A stretch of 64,000 nt of DNA from JALZMG01 sp963739975 (GCA_963739975.1 CAVUCK010000010.1:129511-193510); one strand, 5' to 3'. Positions 52,301 through 60,568 are shown, counted from the stretch's first letter. Translations and numbers: made by a program. The notes: generated by a model from the letters alone, not told the origin.

Positions 52301-52464
52301 CCGAGATCATCCTCGGTCTCCCGGATCAGGGCGTCGACCACCGCCAGCGACGTCTGCTCGTCCGCCCGCAGGAGGGCCAGGTCGTCCTCCGAGCCGCGAC
52401 CATCGGCGAGCCTCCAGATCACCGATTCCAGATCGGGACCGTCAATCGTCAACGGCGCGCTCAC
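49324..52464 (-). CDS. SNF2-family DNA-dependent ATPase/helicase
   Basis: 1046 aa from GTG at 52462-52464. The first 550 aa are a family-specific region; the Swi2/Snf2 motor follows: motif I DMGLGKT, motif II DEAQ in CVLDEAQAIKNP, motif III LTGTPIENGL, motif V SLKAGGTGLNLT, motif VI DQARDRAWRIGQ. Bacterial members remodel protein-DNA complexes or act in repair and some defence systems. Only the small coupled gene accompanies it here, so a housekeeping or repair role is as likely as defence. Confidence 0.9.
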   Translation of the reverse strand: MSAPLTIDGPDLESVIWRLADGRGSEDDLALLRADEQTSLAVVDALIRETEDDLGSVRSLTGDERDQVVADLTETLKSVRDVAARLRRQTSPRRGSDGPDGPRGAVLGEVELHASWSAGSVVLWAGGPGRSAESHDEVSARLEAVGAAPVGWKAHPGVPLPGGATADSHAIGLADALGWLVSIGAGHRAEDVGASLRWLGRVAFEGVRLTAAGTIVPTVRARPRSRDQQVTAEVRWRPALVDSPTITALAAAMPGPVAMIDRDSGRATTLAVLTAVVEAIVAEGVERLDLPAAPPSVRSPRDLQDAVIAGMDGSPFHGPKRLVDDVSQALDRWTRGVTSASRPNLIVQLDAPGEAGVWLLSVLAATGGSPPVPIDAALRQERGGRTLTAEWERLGRAFPPIGRSTGTRRGQLALTQDQAWELMTMTGPTLATIGFDVRVPRMSRRKATPMLGLFAEPSDTVVGADQLSNVAWSVLFDDVELSAADVARLAKQARPLVRSRNGWVEVDRLDLEQAAAALAERAEDRQLTGAEILRHSLGLDGAPFRVDVRGHSWATDILTLATEWSTSPVTRPAGFTGELRTYQAEALAWIGFLERADLGGCLALDMGLGKTPTVLAHLAGAATSGPALVIAPAAVVGNWAAEAARFTPGLRVVIHHGTSRATAAALEAEIAAADVVITTYATAVRDIDALAATRWATCVLDEAQAIKNPASETAQQLRRIPSRMRLALTGTPIENGLGDLWAILDFTNPGLVGARPAFTAQLAGDAESALRALNGLLVFRRTKQEPEVAAELPDKIDELDHCTMTAEQIGLYQAVLDELVAEVADVDGGGERKKGAILAAITALKQICNHPAAYRDDDQPLARRSGKLARLEEIVEAVFAAGERVLVFTHFATWGRRLADHLTELTGTPIACYDGSLARGARDRIVTEFQQGSGPGALVLSLKAGGTGLNLTAANHVVLYDRWWNPAVEDQARDRAWRIGQQRTVISHRLVCPGTIDERVEEIVAGKRHIAQLVLPRSSSIADLDIDQLRHALGLQPDELLTEDWS

Positions 52465-52655
52465 GCGATCGCAGCGAGGACGGCTGGGGCAGGTGTCGCC
52501 CTCGCCCCACGCAGTTCCTGACCCACCAAACTCACGACGCCACCAACCCTACGAGCTGACCGTGACAACAGCGCCCGGACAGTGTCGATATGCGCGCCGG
52601 TCATCGGACCGCGATCGCGCTGCCGTGCTCACGGCCGGCAGGGTTGAATGGTCAG

Positions 52656-53021
52656 ATGAGCGCCGGCCACACCGTCACGATCACGCCAACCGACTTGCTC
52701 GTCGAGGTGCGCCTCGGCAACGAGGTGTTGGCGACGAGCAGCCGGGCCCTGCGACTCGACGAGACCGGCCTCCCCCCACGCTTCTACGTCCCGAAGGAGG
52801 ACGTCCGCATGGACCTGCTGCGGCCGACGACGTTCGAGACGACCTGCCCGTTCAAGGGAGGCGCCTCGTACTGGTCGGCGACCGTCGACGGCGACACGCA
52901 CGACGGCATCGTCTGGGCCTACGAGACGCCCATCGAGGCCGTCGCCGACATCGCTGGCTACCTCTCCTTCTACCCGCACCGCGCCGAGGTGACGGTCGAC
53001 GGCGAACGCCTCGCCGGCTGA
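52656..53021 (+). CDS. DUF427 family protein
   Basis: 121 aa; ATG at 52656. The DUF427 motifs are clear: VEVRLGNEVLATSSRAL, RFYVPKEDVRMDLLR, TTCPFKGGASYWS, WAYETPIEAVADIAGYLSFY. Small beta-rich cytoplasmic protein of unknown function. The 190-base spacer before it shows no clear operator. Confidence 0.85.
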   Translation: MSAGHTVTITPTDLLVEVRLGNEVLATSSRALRLDETGLPPRFYVPKEDVRMDLLRPTTFETTCPFKGGASYWSATVDGDTHDGIVWAYETPIEAVADIAGYLSFYPHRAEVTVDGERLAG

Positions 53022-53062
53022 CCGACCCAGACCGCGGGCGCGGTGAGCGCGCCGCTCGGTGG

Positions 53063-53623
53063 TCAGTTCAGGATGCGGTGGCGGACGTACACGACACCGT
53101 TGCCGAAGCGCCGCTCGTCGAGCAGCTCGAGCTCGGCGCGCAGGTCGCTGGGGAGCGATGGCTTGCCTCGACCGACAACGGCGGGACCGATGAAGAGGTG
53201 GCACTCGTCGATCAGCTGGGCCGTGAACGCCTGCGCGGCGAGGTTGGCGCCGGCCACCGTCAGGTCACGACTGGCGGCGACCTTCATCTGACGGACGGCG
53301 TCCGGGTCGAAGCGGGGTTCGAGCCGACTCCTGGCAGTCCAGACCGCATCCATGGTGGTGGAGTAGACGACCTTGGCCGCGGCCTGCCAGACGTGGGCGA
53401 AGTCAGCGTTGAGGTCCGATTGGTCGGCCAAGGAGCGGTCCGTCTCCCAGACGGCCATCGTCTCGTAGATGCGACGTCCGCAGAGCTAGGTGCCGACCGG
53501 GCGGATGAGGTCGGTGATGAACGCCATCTGCTCGTCGTCGGGCTCCGTCCAGTCGAAGCCGCCATGCTCGTCCTCGATGAACCCGTCGAGCGACACGTTC
53601 GTCACGTAGATCAGCTTGGCCAT
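53063..53623 (-). pseudogene. RibD C-terminal/DHFR-like reductase with an amber stop at codon 46
   Basis: The frame runs from ATG at 53621-53623 (MAKLIYVTNVSLDGFIEDEH) to 53063 without frameshift, but codon 46 is TAG (53486-53488) where the family has Tyr (expected GTYLYGRRMYE, here GT-stop-LCGRRIYE). The rest is normal (TVAGANLAAQAFTAQLIDE, LFIGPAVVGRGKPSLP). A single base change would restore a full 186-aa protein. Alternatives are a sequencing error or amber readthrough; a shorter internal start at 53458 would lose the NADPH-binding first strand. Confidence 0.8.
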
Positions 53624-53813
53624 GCGCTCCTCGTGTCCTGCTCTGGTGCCGGCGCCTCAACCCGAACCGTCGGAAAATAGTCCGTAACGTGGATCTCAGC
53701 TCCCGGCTGCGACCATCGACCTGTCGTGTCACCACGGGTGCCTGACCTCGCGCGGCGGAAACTGTCTGACAAACCCGGCGACAGAGGACGGCGCGCGGAT
53801 CGGGGATCATGAC

Positions 53814-55847
53814 GTGATGCGGATGGTCGATGAGGTCCGCGCTCGGTCGCGGGCACGGTTCGTGGGGCGGGAGGACGAGCTGACTCGCTTTCGCGCCGCG
53901 CTGGACCGCGTCTCGTCGACGTTGCTGTGGGTGTTCGGGCCGGGCGGGATCGGCAAGTCGGCGCTGCTGGGTGTGTTCGCCGACGAGGCGACCTCCTCCG
54001 GCCGAGAGGTGGTGCTGGCCGATCTCCGGTCGTCCGACAGCCCGCGAGCGACGGTGGACGAGGCGCTCGGCACCTGGGTTCAGCGCACGGGGTCGCAGGA
54101 GGGGCCGGTAGTCCTCGTCGATGGGCTCGATCGGTCCGACGGTCTCGACCGCTGGCTGCGCGACGACTGGTTCGGGCGGCTGCCGTCCGGCACGATCGTG
54201 GTGATCGCCGGTCGTCGGGCGCCGAGCCTGGAATGGCGTTCGGATCCCGTGTGGTCCACCCTGCTCGAGCTCGTGCCGTTGCGGGAGTTGTCGCTCGGTG
54301 ACGCGCACGCGCTGCTCGATCGTCTCGACGTTGCGGCGGCGTCGCGGGCCGACGCGATCCATCTCGGCGGTGGCCATCCACTGGCGCTGTCGTTGCTGGC
54401 CCAGCTGCTGGCCGCCGGGCGTGGAGGCACGATCCCTCCTGACCTCGCCGGTGCCCCCGATCTCGTCGCGGGACTCCTCACCCGGTTGGTGGACGACATC
54501 CCCGACGGCGTCCACCGCCAGGCACTAGAGATTGCATCCCTCGCTCGTGTCACGACGCAGAGCCTGCTGCGAGCCGCTCTCGGCGGCGACGCCGACTCGG
54601 TGCACGCCTGGCTCGAGGACCAGCCACACATCGATCGTGTCGACGACGGCGTGTGCCCTCACGACCTCGTCCGAGACCTCCTCGAGGCCGACCTGCGCCG
54701 GCGCGACCCCGACCGATATGCGGCGGCCAACCGCTCGATCCGGGCCTTCCTCCTCGATCCCGATCGCCTGCAGCGGGCGCCCGATCGATGCATCAAGGAC
54801 TTCATCTACCTGCATCGATCCAGCTCCTTGTTGAGCGGCTACTGGGATTGGGCCACGTTCGACTCCGCAGAAGCGACACCGCTGCGTCGTGGCGATGAGG
54901 ACGCGCTCGTGGACGTCGTGACGGGCCACCACGGGACCGCCGCCGGAGCGTGCATGCGCCACTGGCTGCGCCGCCAGCCGGAGGCGTTCACGGTGGTGCG
55001 GTCGTCGGCAGGTGCCATCCAGGGGGTGATCGGGCTCCTCACCCTGGCCGCTCCGGAGCCGGACGACTTGGAGGCCGATCCGCTGATCGCGGCGATCTGG
55101 GCCCACGCCGGACAGGTGAGGCCGCGACGCCCCGGCGAGGTGATCGGCGTCTTGCGCTTCTTCGACGATGCTGCGCTGGGCCAGGCGGTCTCATCGACGT
55201 TCAACGTCCTGACGTGTCAGCTCACCCGTCACTGGCTCCTGCCGCAGCGACTGTCGCTCGACTACATCGTGGTCGGCGATCGCGACCAGTGGGCACCGAT
55301 GATGGGCTACATCGACTTCCACGAGGCACCCGGCGCCACGTCCACGGACGGTGTGACCGCCCAGCACCTGTTCGTGCACGACTGGCGCGACGTCACGCCG
55401 GCGGCATGGCTCGATCGCATGGAAGCGCTCGAGGTTGGCGGACCGGTGCCCCCCTGCCGCGGCGCCTCGCCCGTGCTGGTCGCGCTCGGCGAAGCCGACT
55501 TCGCGGCGGCGGTGCGGGCCGCCCTGCGGGACCTCACGAAACCTGCTCGTCTGGCCGACAACCCGCTGATCGGGTCCCGGGTGGCTCGCGATCTCGATGA
55601 CACTGGTGGCGCTGCGGCGGTCGAGCGGGTCGTGCGGGAGGCGTTCGCCGCGCTCGTGGACGATCCCCGAACCGACCGGGCACGCCGGGCGGTGGCCCGC
55701 ACTTACCTGCACGGCGCGGTGAGTCAGGAGGCGGCCGCCGAGGTGCTCGGGATGGCGTTCTCCACCTATCGGCGACACCTCGCCGCAGGTGTGGAGTTGC
55801 TGATCGAGCAGCTCTGGCGGTGGGAGCTCTACGGGCGCGACGGGTGA
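53814..55847 (+). CDS. STAND-type AAA ATPase with C-terminal HTH
   Basis: 677 aa from GTG at 53814 (ATG at 53817 possible). Walker A GPGGIGKS (42-49), Walker B GPVVLVDGLDRSD, a winged-helix region, then a GNAT-like or unknown middle (about 350-540) and a C-terminal helix-turn-helix (VSQEAAAEVLGMAFSTYRRHL). A regulatory ATPase is the best description; ligand unknown. It could control the acyl-CoA synthetase gene downstream. The stop lies in a 20-bp tandem repeat. Confidence 0.8.
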   Translation: MMRMVDEVRARSRARFVGREDELTRFRAALDRVSSTLLWVFGPGGIGKSALLGVFADEATSSGREVVLADLRSSDSPRATVDEALGTWVQRTGSQEGPVVLVDGLDRSDGLDRWLRDDWFGRLPSGTIVVIAGRRAPSLEWRSDPVWSTLLELVPLRELSLGDAHALLDRLDVAAASRADAIHLGGGHPLALSLLAQLLAAGRGGTIPPDLAGAPDLVAGLLTRLVDDIPDGVHRQALEIASLARVTTQSLLRAALGGDADSVHAWLEDQPHIDRVDDGVCPHDLVRDLLEADLRRRDPDRYAAANRSIRAFLLDPDRLQRAPDRCIKDFIYLHRSSSLLSGYWDWATFDSAEATPLRRGDEDALVDVVTGHHGTAAGACMRHWLRRQPEAFTVVRSSAGAIQGVIGLLTLAAPEPDDLEADPLIAAIWAHAGQVRPRRPGEVIGVLRFFDDAALGQAVSSTFNVLTCQLTRHWLLPQRLSLDYIVVGDRDQWAPMMGYIDFHEAPGATSTDGVTAQHLFVHDWRDVTPAAWLDRMEALEVGGPVPPCRGASPVLVALGEADFAAAVRAALRDLTKPARLADNPLIGSRVARDLDDTGGAAAVERVVREAFAALVDDPRTDRARRAVARTYLHGAVSQEAAAEVLGMAFSTYRRHLAAGVELLIEQLWRWELYGRDG

Positions 55848-55890
55848 GCATGGCGCGCACGCGGTGAGCATGGCGCGCACGCGGTGAGCA
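55843..55890 (+). repeat. 20-bp tandem duplication at the end of the STAND gene
   Basis: The unit GGTGAGCATGGCGCGCACGC occurs at 55843-55862 and again, identical, at 55863-55882, followed by a third partial copy (GGTGAGCA, 55883-55890). The first copy contains the gene's TGA stop. Copy number is likely to vary. Confidence 0.9.
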
Positions 55891-55966
55891 GGTTCTGGAC
55901 TGGCGGGTGAGCAGCGATCACCGGGATCGTGACGGCATCACTCGTGATGACCAGGAGGCTCTCGCC

Positions 55967-57520
55967 ATGCCCACCATCTTCCGCAGCGACCTGTCCGACG
56001 TCAGCGTCGGTGGCGCCAACCTCGCCCTCGTCGTCGTCGACGCATGCCGCGAGCACGGCCCACGACTCGCGGTGATCGACGACACCACTGGGACGCGGCT
56101 CACGTACGGCGAGCTCGGACACCACGTCGACCGGATCGGGGCCTGGTTCACCGACCACGGCTACGGGCGCGGCGACACCGTGGCGATCTGGGCGCCGAAC
56201 CTGGCGCCGTGGGTCACGGTGTCGATCGGCGCGATGGCCGCCGGGTGCACCGTGACCGGAGTGAGCCCGCTCGCCACCGATCCCGAAGCCCGCCAACACC
56301 TCACCACCGCCAAGGCACGCGCGCTGGCCGTGTTCGCCCCTTTCGCACCGCGCGCGGTCGCCCTCGCTGCAGACGGCGTCGTCGAGGATGTCATCGTTCT
56401 CGGCGACCCGTGTCCAGGCGCAATCGGGATCGATGAGCTCGTCGGGTGGCGCGGCGCGTCACCCGACGTCGACGCCGTCGACGAGACCTCGATCGCGATG
56501 CTGCCGTTCTCGAGCGGCACGACTGGTGCGCCGAAGGGCGTCCGACTCACGCACCGCAGCTTGGTGACGATGCTCCGCCAGCTCACACCGACGGTGGGAG
56601 CGACTCGTGACGACGTCGTCCTTGCCCTTCCCCCGTTCCCCCACATCATGGGCTCAGTTCTCACGATGCTGCTCCCCCTCAGCGCCGGAGCGACCGTGGT
56701 CACCACCGCCAAGTTCGACCCCGATCGGTTCATCCCGTCGATCACCGAACACGGCGTCACCGTCATCGTCGCACCACCGCCGCTGGCATCGCTGCTCGCC
56801 CACCACCCCGCTGCTGGCCCCGAGGCGCTGGCGACCGTGCGGCTGATCGCGTTCGGCGGCGCCCCACTGTCGGCACAAGCCGAGACGGCCGTCGCCGAGC
56901 GCCATCCTCAGGCCCTCGTCGGGCAGGGGTGGGGCATGACCGAGCTGGCCGTCGGCGCCACCACTTCTCGCGTCGGTCAACCCGTACGCCGTGGCGCCGC
57001 CGGCAAGCTGCTCCCGAACACCGAACTGCGCGTCGTGCACCCCGAGAGCGGCGCCGACCTCGACGTCGACCAGGTCGGCGAGCTGCTCGTGCGAGGGCCG
57101 CAGGTGATGGTCGGCTACCTCGACCACGACGACGCCACCGCAGCCACCGTCGACATCGACGGCTGGGTGCACACCGGTGACCTTGGTCGCATCGACGCCG
57201 ACGGCTGGGTCTGGGTCGTCGACCGCATCAAGGACCTGATCAAGGTCAAGGGCTACCAAGTCGCGCCCGCCGAACTGGAAGCCGTCCTCGTGCAGCACGC
57301 GTCGGTGCGCGACGCCGCCGTCATCCGCCACACCGTCGACGGCGAGGAACGACCCATCGCGCTCGTCGTGCCCGCCGGCGAGGTCGACACCGCCGTCCTC
57401 CGCACCTGGTTCGCCCAGGAGGTCGCCCCCTACAAGCGCATCGACGACATCCGCATCGTCGACGAACTACCCCGCAATCCCTCGGGCAAGCTCCTCCGCC
57501 GCCACCTCATCCCGGCATGA
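55967..57520 (+). CDS. Acyl-CoA synthetase, 4-coumarate-CoA ligase-like
   Basis: 517 aa; ATG at 55967 has AGGAGG before it. AMP-binding enzyme: LPFSSGTTGAPKGVRLTH, GWGMTEL, HTGDLGRIDADGWVWVVDR, KDLIKVKGYQVAPAELE and PRNPSGKLLRR with the adenylation Lys. It activates a carboxylate to acyl-CoA via acyl-AMP; the substrate may be aromatic or medium chain. It follows the STAND gene by 119 bases and converges with a TetR gene. Confidence 0.92.
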   Translation: MPTIFRSDLSDVSVGGANLALVVVDACREHGPRLAVIDDTTGTRLTYGELGHHVDRIGAWFTDHGYGRGDTVAIWAPNLAPWVTVSIGAMAAGCTVTGVSPLATDPEARQHLTTAKARALAVFAPFAPRAVALAADGVVEDVIVLGDPCPGAIGIDELVGWRGASPDVDAVDETSIAMLPFSSGTTGAPKGVRLTHRSLVTMLRQLTPTVGATRDDVVLALPPFPHIMGSVLTMLLPLSAGATVVTTAKFDPDRFIPSITEHGVTVIVAPPPLASLLAHHPAAGPEALATVRLIAFGGAPLSAQAETAVAERHPQALVGQGWGMTELAVGATTSRVGQPVRRGAAGKLLPNTELRVVHPESGADLDVDQVGELLVRGPQVMVGYLDHDDATAATVDIDGWVHTGDLGRIDADGWVWVVDRIKDLIKVKGYQVAPAELEAVLVQHASVRDAAVIRHTVDGEERPIALVVPAGEVDTAVLRTWFAQEVAPYKRIDDIRIVDELPRNPSGKLLRRHLIPA

Positions 57521-57624
57521 CCGATCCGCGCCGAGACGGCGACGAGCTCGGCGCGGCCCGTCGACGAGCTCGACCCCCCGCCGGACACTTCTTTGGATGT
57601 CAAGCTGCGATGCCTCGTGGTTGG

Positions 57625-58293
57625 TCATGTCGTGCCGTGCACTGGTGGAGGCTGGAGCAGGGAAGCGATCATCATCTCGGTCATCCAGGCTTCGTACTCG
57701 TCGAGGCTCCAGCCGCACCCTACGACGAGCGCGTCGCCGGTTTCGGCGGCGTTGAGGGCCCAGAGCCGGTGGCCGGCGCGCTCGACCGTCAGACCCGGAC
57801 GCAGCGCACCGAGGGCCGACAGGTGGGCGGCGATGCTTGCGGTGCCGACGAGTCGTTCCCGCTCGACGGTGTCGACAAGGTGCTGCAGCTCTGAGTCGCC
57901 GGCGGCCGCACCGGCGCGCAGCACACGAGCGAGCGGACCGAGGCGTTCGTACAGCTGTCGGCAGACAGTGGCGTAACGGGCGAGCTTGCGGGCCGGTACG
58001 GGCTCGGCGAACAGCGCCTGGATCGCGGGTCGGGCTTCCAATGGCACTGCGTCAAGGTCGCCGGCAACCGTGACGTCCCACACTCGTTTCGCCAGTGTGG
58101 CCTTGCCCCCGTCAACGGCGTTGTACACGGTCTGGACGGCGACGCCGGCCGCTGCGGCGATGTCGGTCATGGTGGTCGCGGCGTAGCCGCGCCCGAGCAT
58201 CAGAGTTCGCGCAGCTTCGAGGATCCGCGCCTGGGTGCCCTCGGCGTGCTCTCGTCGCCGGGAGTTGTCGTATCGCCGCCGGACCGCGTTCAC
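57625..58293 (-). CDS. TetR family transcriptional regulator
   Basis: 222 aa from GTG at 58291-58293. N-terminal HTH (GTQARILEAARTLMLGRGYA, TTMTDIAAAAGVAVQTVYNA) and a helical ligand-binding domain. Divergent from a SnoaL-like gene across 74 bases that hold a long palindrome, so it is probably an autoregulator and repressor of that gene. Confidence 0.9.
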   Translation of the reverse strand: MNAVRRRYDNSRRREHAEGTQARILEAARTLMLGRGYAATTMTDIAAAAGVAVQTVYNAVDGGKATLAKRVWDVTVAGDLDAVPLEARPAIQALFAEPVPARKLARYATVCRQLYERLGPLARVLRAGAAAGDSELQHLVDTVERERLVGTASIAAHLSALGALRPGLTVERAGHRLWALNAAETGDALVVGCGWSLDEYEAWMTEMMIASLLQPPPVHGTT

Positions 58294-58317
58294 GCTCTTG
58301 ACTTCTGCGGGAGTTCG

Positions 58318-58350
58318 CTAGAAGATAGTTCCATTGGAATATGAGTCTAG
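58318..58350. promoter_or_regulatory. Concentric palindromic operator between tetR and the SnoaL-like gene
   Basis: An inner TTCCATTGGAA (58329-58339) and outer CTAGA (58318-58322)/TCTAG (58346-58350) share the same centre at 58334, giving a 33-bp dyad. Its place between divergent genes fits a TetR binding site. Confidence 0.65.
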
Positions 58351-58367
58351 TCGAAAGGACCTTGAAC

Positions 58368-58862
58368 ATGAACCCGGACCGCGCTGAGCAGAGCCGTGAC
58401 ACCCGAGCGACGATGGAGTCGATGCACGCGGCGATCGCTGCTGGCGGCCTCGTCGCGCAGCTGCCCTTCTTCGCCGATCCGAGCCGCAACCACGGCTTCG
58501 AGGTCAGCCACGACCAGCTGGGGGCGGTGCTCGACGACATCGAGCGCACCTTTCCCGATGTCGCCCTGGAGGTCCTCGACCTGGCCATCGACGGCGAGGT
58601 CGCCATCGGCCGCTACGCCATGACCGGCACCCACCTCGGCACCCAGCAGCTGCCGTTCGTCCACGGCGGCGTCCTCTACGCGCTGGAACCGACCAACCGG
58701 CGCTTCCGCACGGAGCACGCACACGTCTTTCGTGTGCAGTGCGGCCAGATCGTCACCCATGACGCCGTTCAGGACAACCTCGAACTGGCCCGGCAGCTCG
58801 GCGTCCTGCCCACCCCAGGGCGCGCCTCGACATCCGATCCCAGTCTCGCAGCACGAGCGTGA
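58368..58862 (+). CDS. SnoaL-like/ester cyclase family protein
   Basis: 164 aa; ATG at 58368 preceded by GAAAGGA. NTF2-like fold: ATMESMHAAIAAGGLVAQ, GRYAMTGTHLGTQQLPF, HAHVFRVQCGQIVTHDAVQD. Such proteins catalyse small-molecule isomerisation or hydrolysis or bind ligands. Probably repressed by the divergent TetR protein. The 27-base upstream in-frame ATG (58341) lies inside the operator and is less likely. Confidence 0.78.
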   Translation: MNPDRAEQSRDTRATMESMHAAIAAGGLVAQLPFFADPSRNHGFEVSHDQLGAVLDDIERTFPDVALEVLDLAIDGEVAIGRYAMTGTHLGTQQLPFVHGGVLYALEPTNRRFRTEHAHVFRVQCGQIVTHDAVQDNLELARQLGVLPTPGRASTSDPSLAARA

Positions 58863-59369
58863 TTCGAACAGATTCTCTGTTGACATCCGGAAACGACCGG
58901 GGCGATCGCTGGTCGGGCGTGTCCTGGACCGCCCGACAGCGGGCGGGATCTGCGCAACCTCCTCGCCGAGTGTCGTTCAATTGTCTCGGTGACGACGCCG
59001 CCGTGGCGCTCGCCAGCGACGGTGCCAGCTTGGCCATGAGCGCCGGCCAGTCGCCATACATCCGAAGCGACTGATCCGGAAGACCCGCGAACAACGGCTC
59101 GTCGATCGCTCGTCCCTCGGCGGCGTTCCGTGCGGCTGGGAGGGTCGCGGGAGGACCCGGCGGTACAGGACGCGGTAGCGCCGAACCGTTCGGTGCCCGA
59201 CGTCTCCATCTCCTCACCGCCACGGCCGCACCAATCAGGCGTTCGATGCACCCAACTGTGAGGTGGGTTGCCGGCAGTAGGCCTTCTCACGTCGCCCAGA
59301 CGATCGCGAACCACGGGACCGTTCCAGACGTACTGGTAGTCGCAAGGTCCCCAACCAAGGAGTGTGGAC
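58863..59369. other. No gene seen; about 500-base spacer
   Basis: Open frames here are short, Arg/Ser-rich and unlike any family. It contains a 15-base repeat (59156-59170) also found at 59929-59943. I see no convincing RNA gene. Confidence 0.5.
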
Positions 59370-59651
59370 ATGAAGCACATGTTGATCGCCGCTGCGACGT
59401 TGGCCCTGGGGGCGTTCGCCGCGCCATCGCTCGTGATGGCCGAGGACAACCAGCCCAGTCAAGGCGAGAACTCGACAGGGCGAAACGACGCAGGTTTCGG
59501 CGGTGGCCCGCACTGCCACCTGCTCGCAGTCGAGCAGGCCAACGGCCACTTTACGTTCGTACGGGTGTTCCCGTCGCACACCGGACACTTCCGCTCCGGC
59601 CTCGGCGAGGGTCCGTTCATCGCCGATGGAGACTGCAACGGCCTCCCGTGA
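59370..59651 (+). CDS. Small secreted protein of unknown function
   Basis: 93 aa; ATG at 59370 with AAGGAG 8 bases before it. Signal peptide (MKHMLIAAATLALGAFAAP), cleavage near VMA-ED, then a Gly/Asn-rich mature part with GGGPHCHLLAVEQANGHFTF and a second Cys near the end (DGDCNGLP), so one disulfide is possible. No family recognised. It stands alone between two empty spacers. Confidence 0.62.
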   Translation: MKHMLIAAATLALGAFAAPSLVMAEDNQPSQGENSTGRNDAGFGGGPHCHLLAVEQANGHFTFVRVFPSHTGHFRSGLGEGPFIADGDCNGLP

Positions 59652-60360
59652 TCCTTTGAATCGGGTACGGACCAGCGCTTAGCCCGAGCGGCGACGCGCT
59701 TGCTCCGGCAGGGCTCGATGCCACGAACCGCACGAGCAAGAGCTGTCGATCGGCGTCGCGGGGTCTGGCGACGGCCGCCGCGACGACGTGTCGGATTCGC
59801 CAGAGCGGTGTAACCCCGGGACCGCCGTCGTATCACCCCCAGCGCGGCTCGGCACGTTCGTGCCGCTGCCGTCGGGACGGCTGTCTGACAGAACCAAACA
59901 CGGCCGTCGTTCGGTCGCGCGCCGGAGCCCCGGCGGTACAGGATGCTGGTGGTGCGTGGTGTCGGCGAGCGTCATCCGATGCAGGGACGGATTGGGCGCG
60001 GCCCTGCCGGCCCTGCGAGCCCGACGCATCGCTCCTCGGAGCGACGGGCCGCCGCAAGTTCCGACGCGATCCGGTTTGTCTGGGTGGCTCGTCCGCAGGT
60101 TGAGGGGCAAGGCCCCGTCGAGCCTCAGCGCATCAGGAAGCGCGGAACTCGGTAGCCGAACCGGACCGGTCCTCGAGAGCGTGCCAGAAGTTTCGGTCCA
60201 GGACGCTCGACTCGATTCGTGCTGATGTCCGACGCAGGGCGTCCGCTTCCAAGCGGTCGGAGCGCCGCGTCACCGTGCGGCCCCGGAGCAGTTGGAGGTC
60301 GCGCCCTCTCGGCACAGCTCGCGATCCAGCGCAGAAATGACCTTGTAGCAGGACGTTCGC
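59652..60360. other. No gene seen; about 700-base spacer left of the att site
   Basis: Frames here have poor codon use and no family match. A CTGTCTGACAG palindrome (59881-59891) and the second copy of the 15-base repeat (59929-59943) are the only structures noted. It is the host flank of the candidate integrative element. Confidence 0.5.
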
Positions 60361-60403
60361 GGAGCGGATGAGGGGAATCGAACCCCCGTATTCAGCTTGG
60401 GAA
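60361..60403 (-). other. 3' fragment of tRNA-Gly(CCC): candidate att site
   Basis: On the minus strand these 43 bases read as the 3' end of a tRNA: anticodon loop TTCCCAA (anticodon CCC), stem GCTGAA, variable loop, T-arm GGGGGTTCGATTCCCCT, acceptor CATCCGC, T, CC. The 5' half (acceptor, D-arm and left anticodon stem) is absent; the sequence upstream does not pair. This is the classic left-over of tRNA-site integration, with the intact tRNA expected beyond the right end. Confidence 0.8.
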
Positions 60404-60568
60404 TCAGCCCGGAGGGCTCTGTGAGCGGGGATGATTCCGCGTCGTCCCAGGTCGGAGTGTCATTCTGTGTCGACCGATGCTGTCCGATCGCGACCGGTTC
60501 CGACTGGTTGTGGCACGGATATGGCACGAAATCTCGCTCTGGCGTATGCAGCTTTCTCGTGCGAGTAC

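Noticed and set aside
49324..52464. SNF2 gene as part of a DISARM- or Dnd-like defence island
   Set aside because: No methyltransferase, nuclease or other defence genes are adjacent.
60361..60440. A complete tRNA gene
   Set aside because: The 5' half does not form an acceptor, D-arm or left anticodon stem, so only the 3' fragment is supported.
60411..60568. Integrase gene beside the att site
   Set aside because: No frame has the tyrosine recombinase R-H-R-Y pattern; if present, it lies outside the window.
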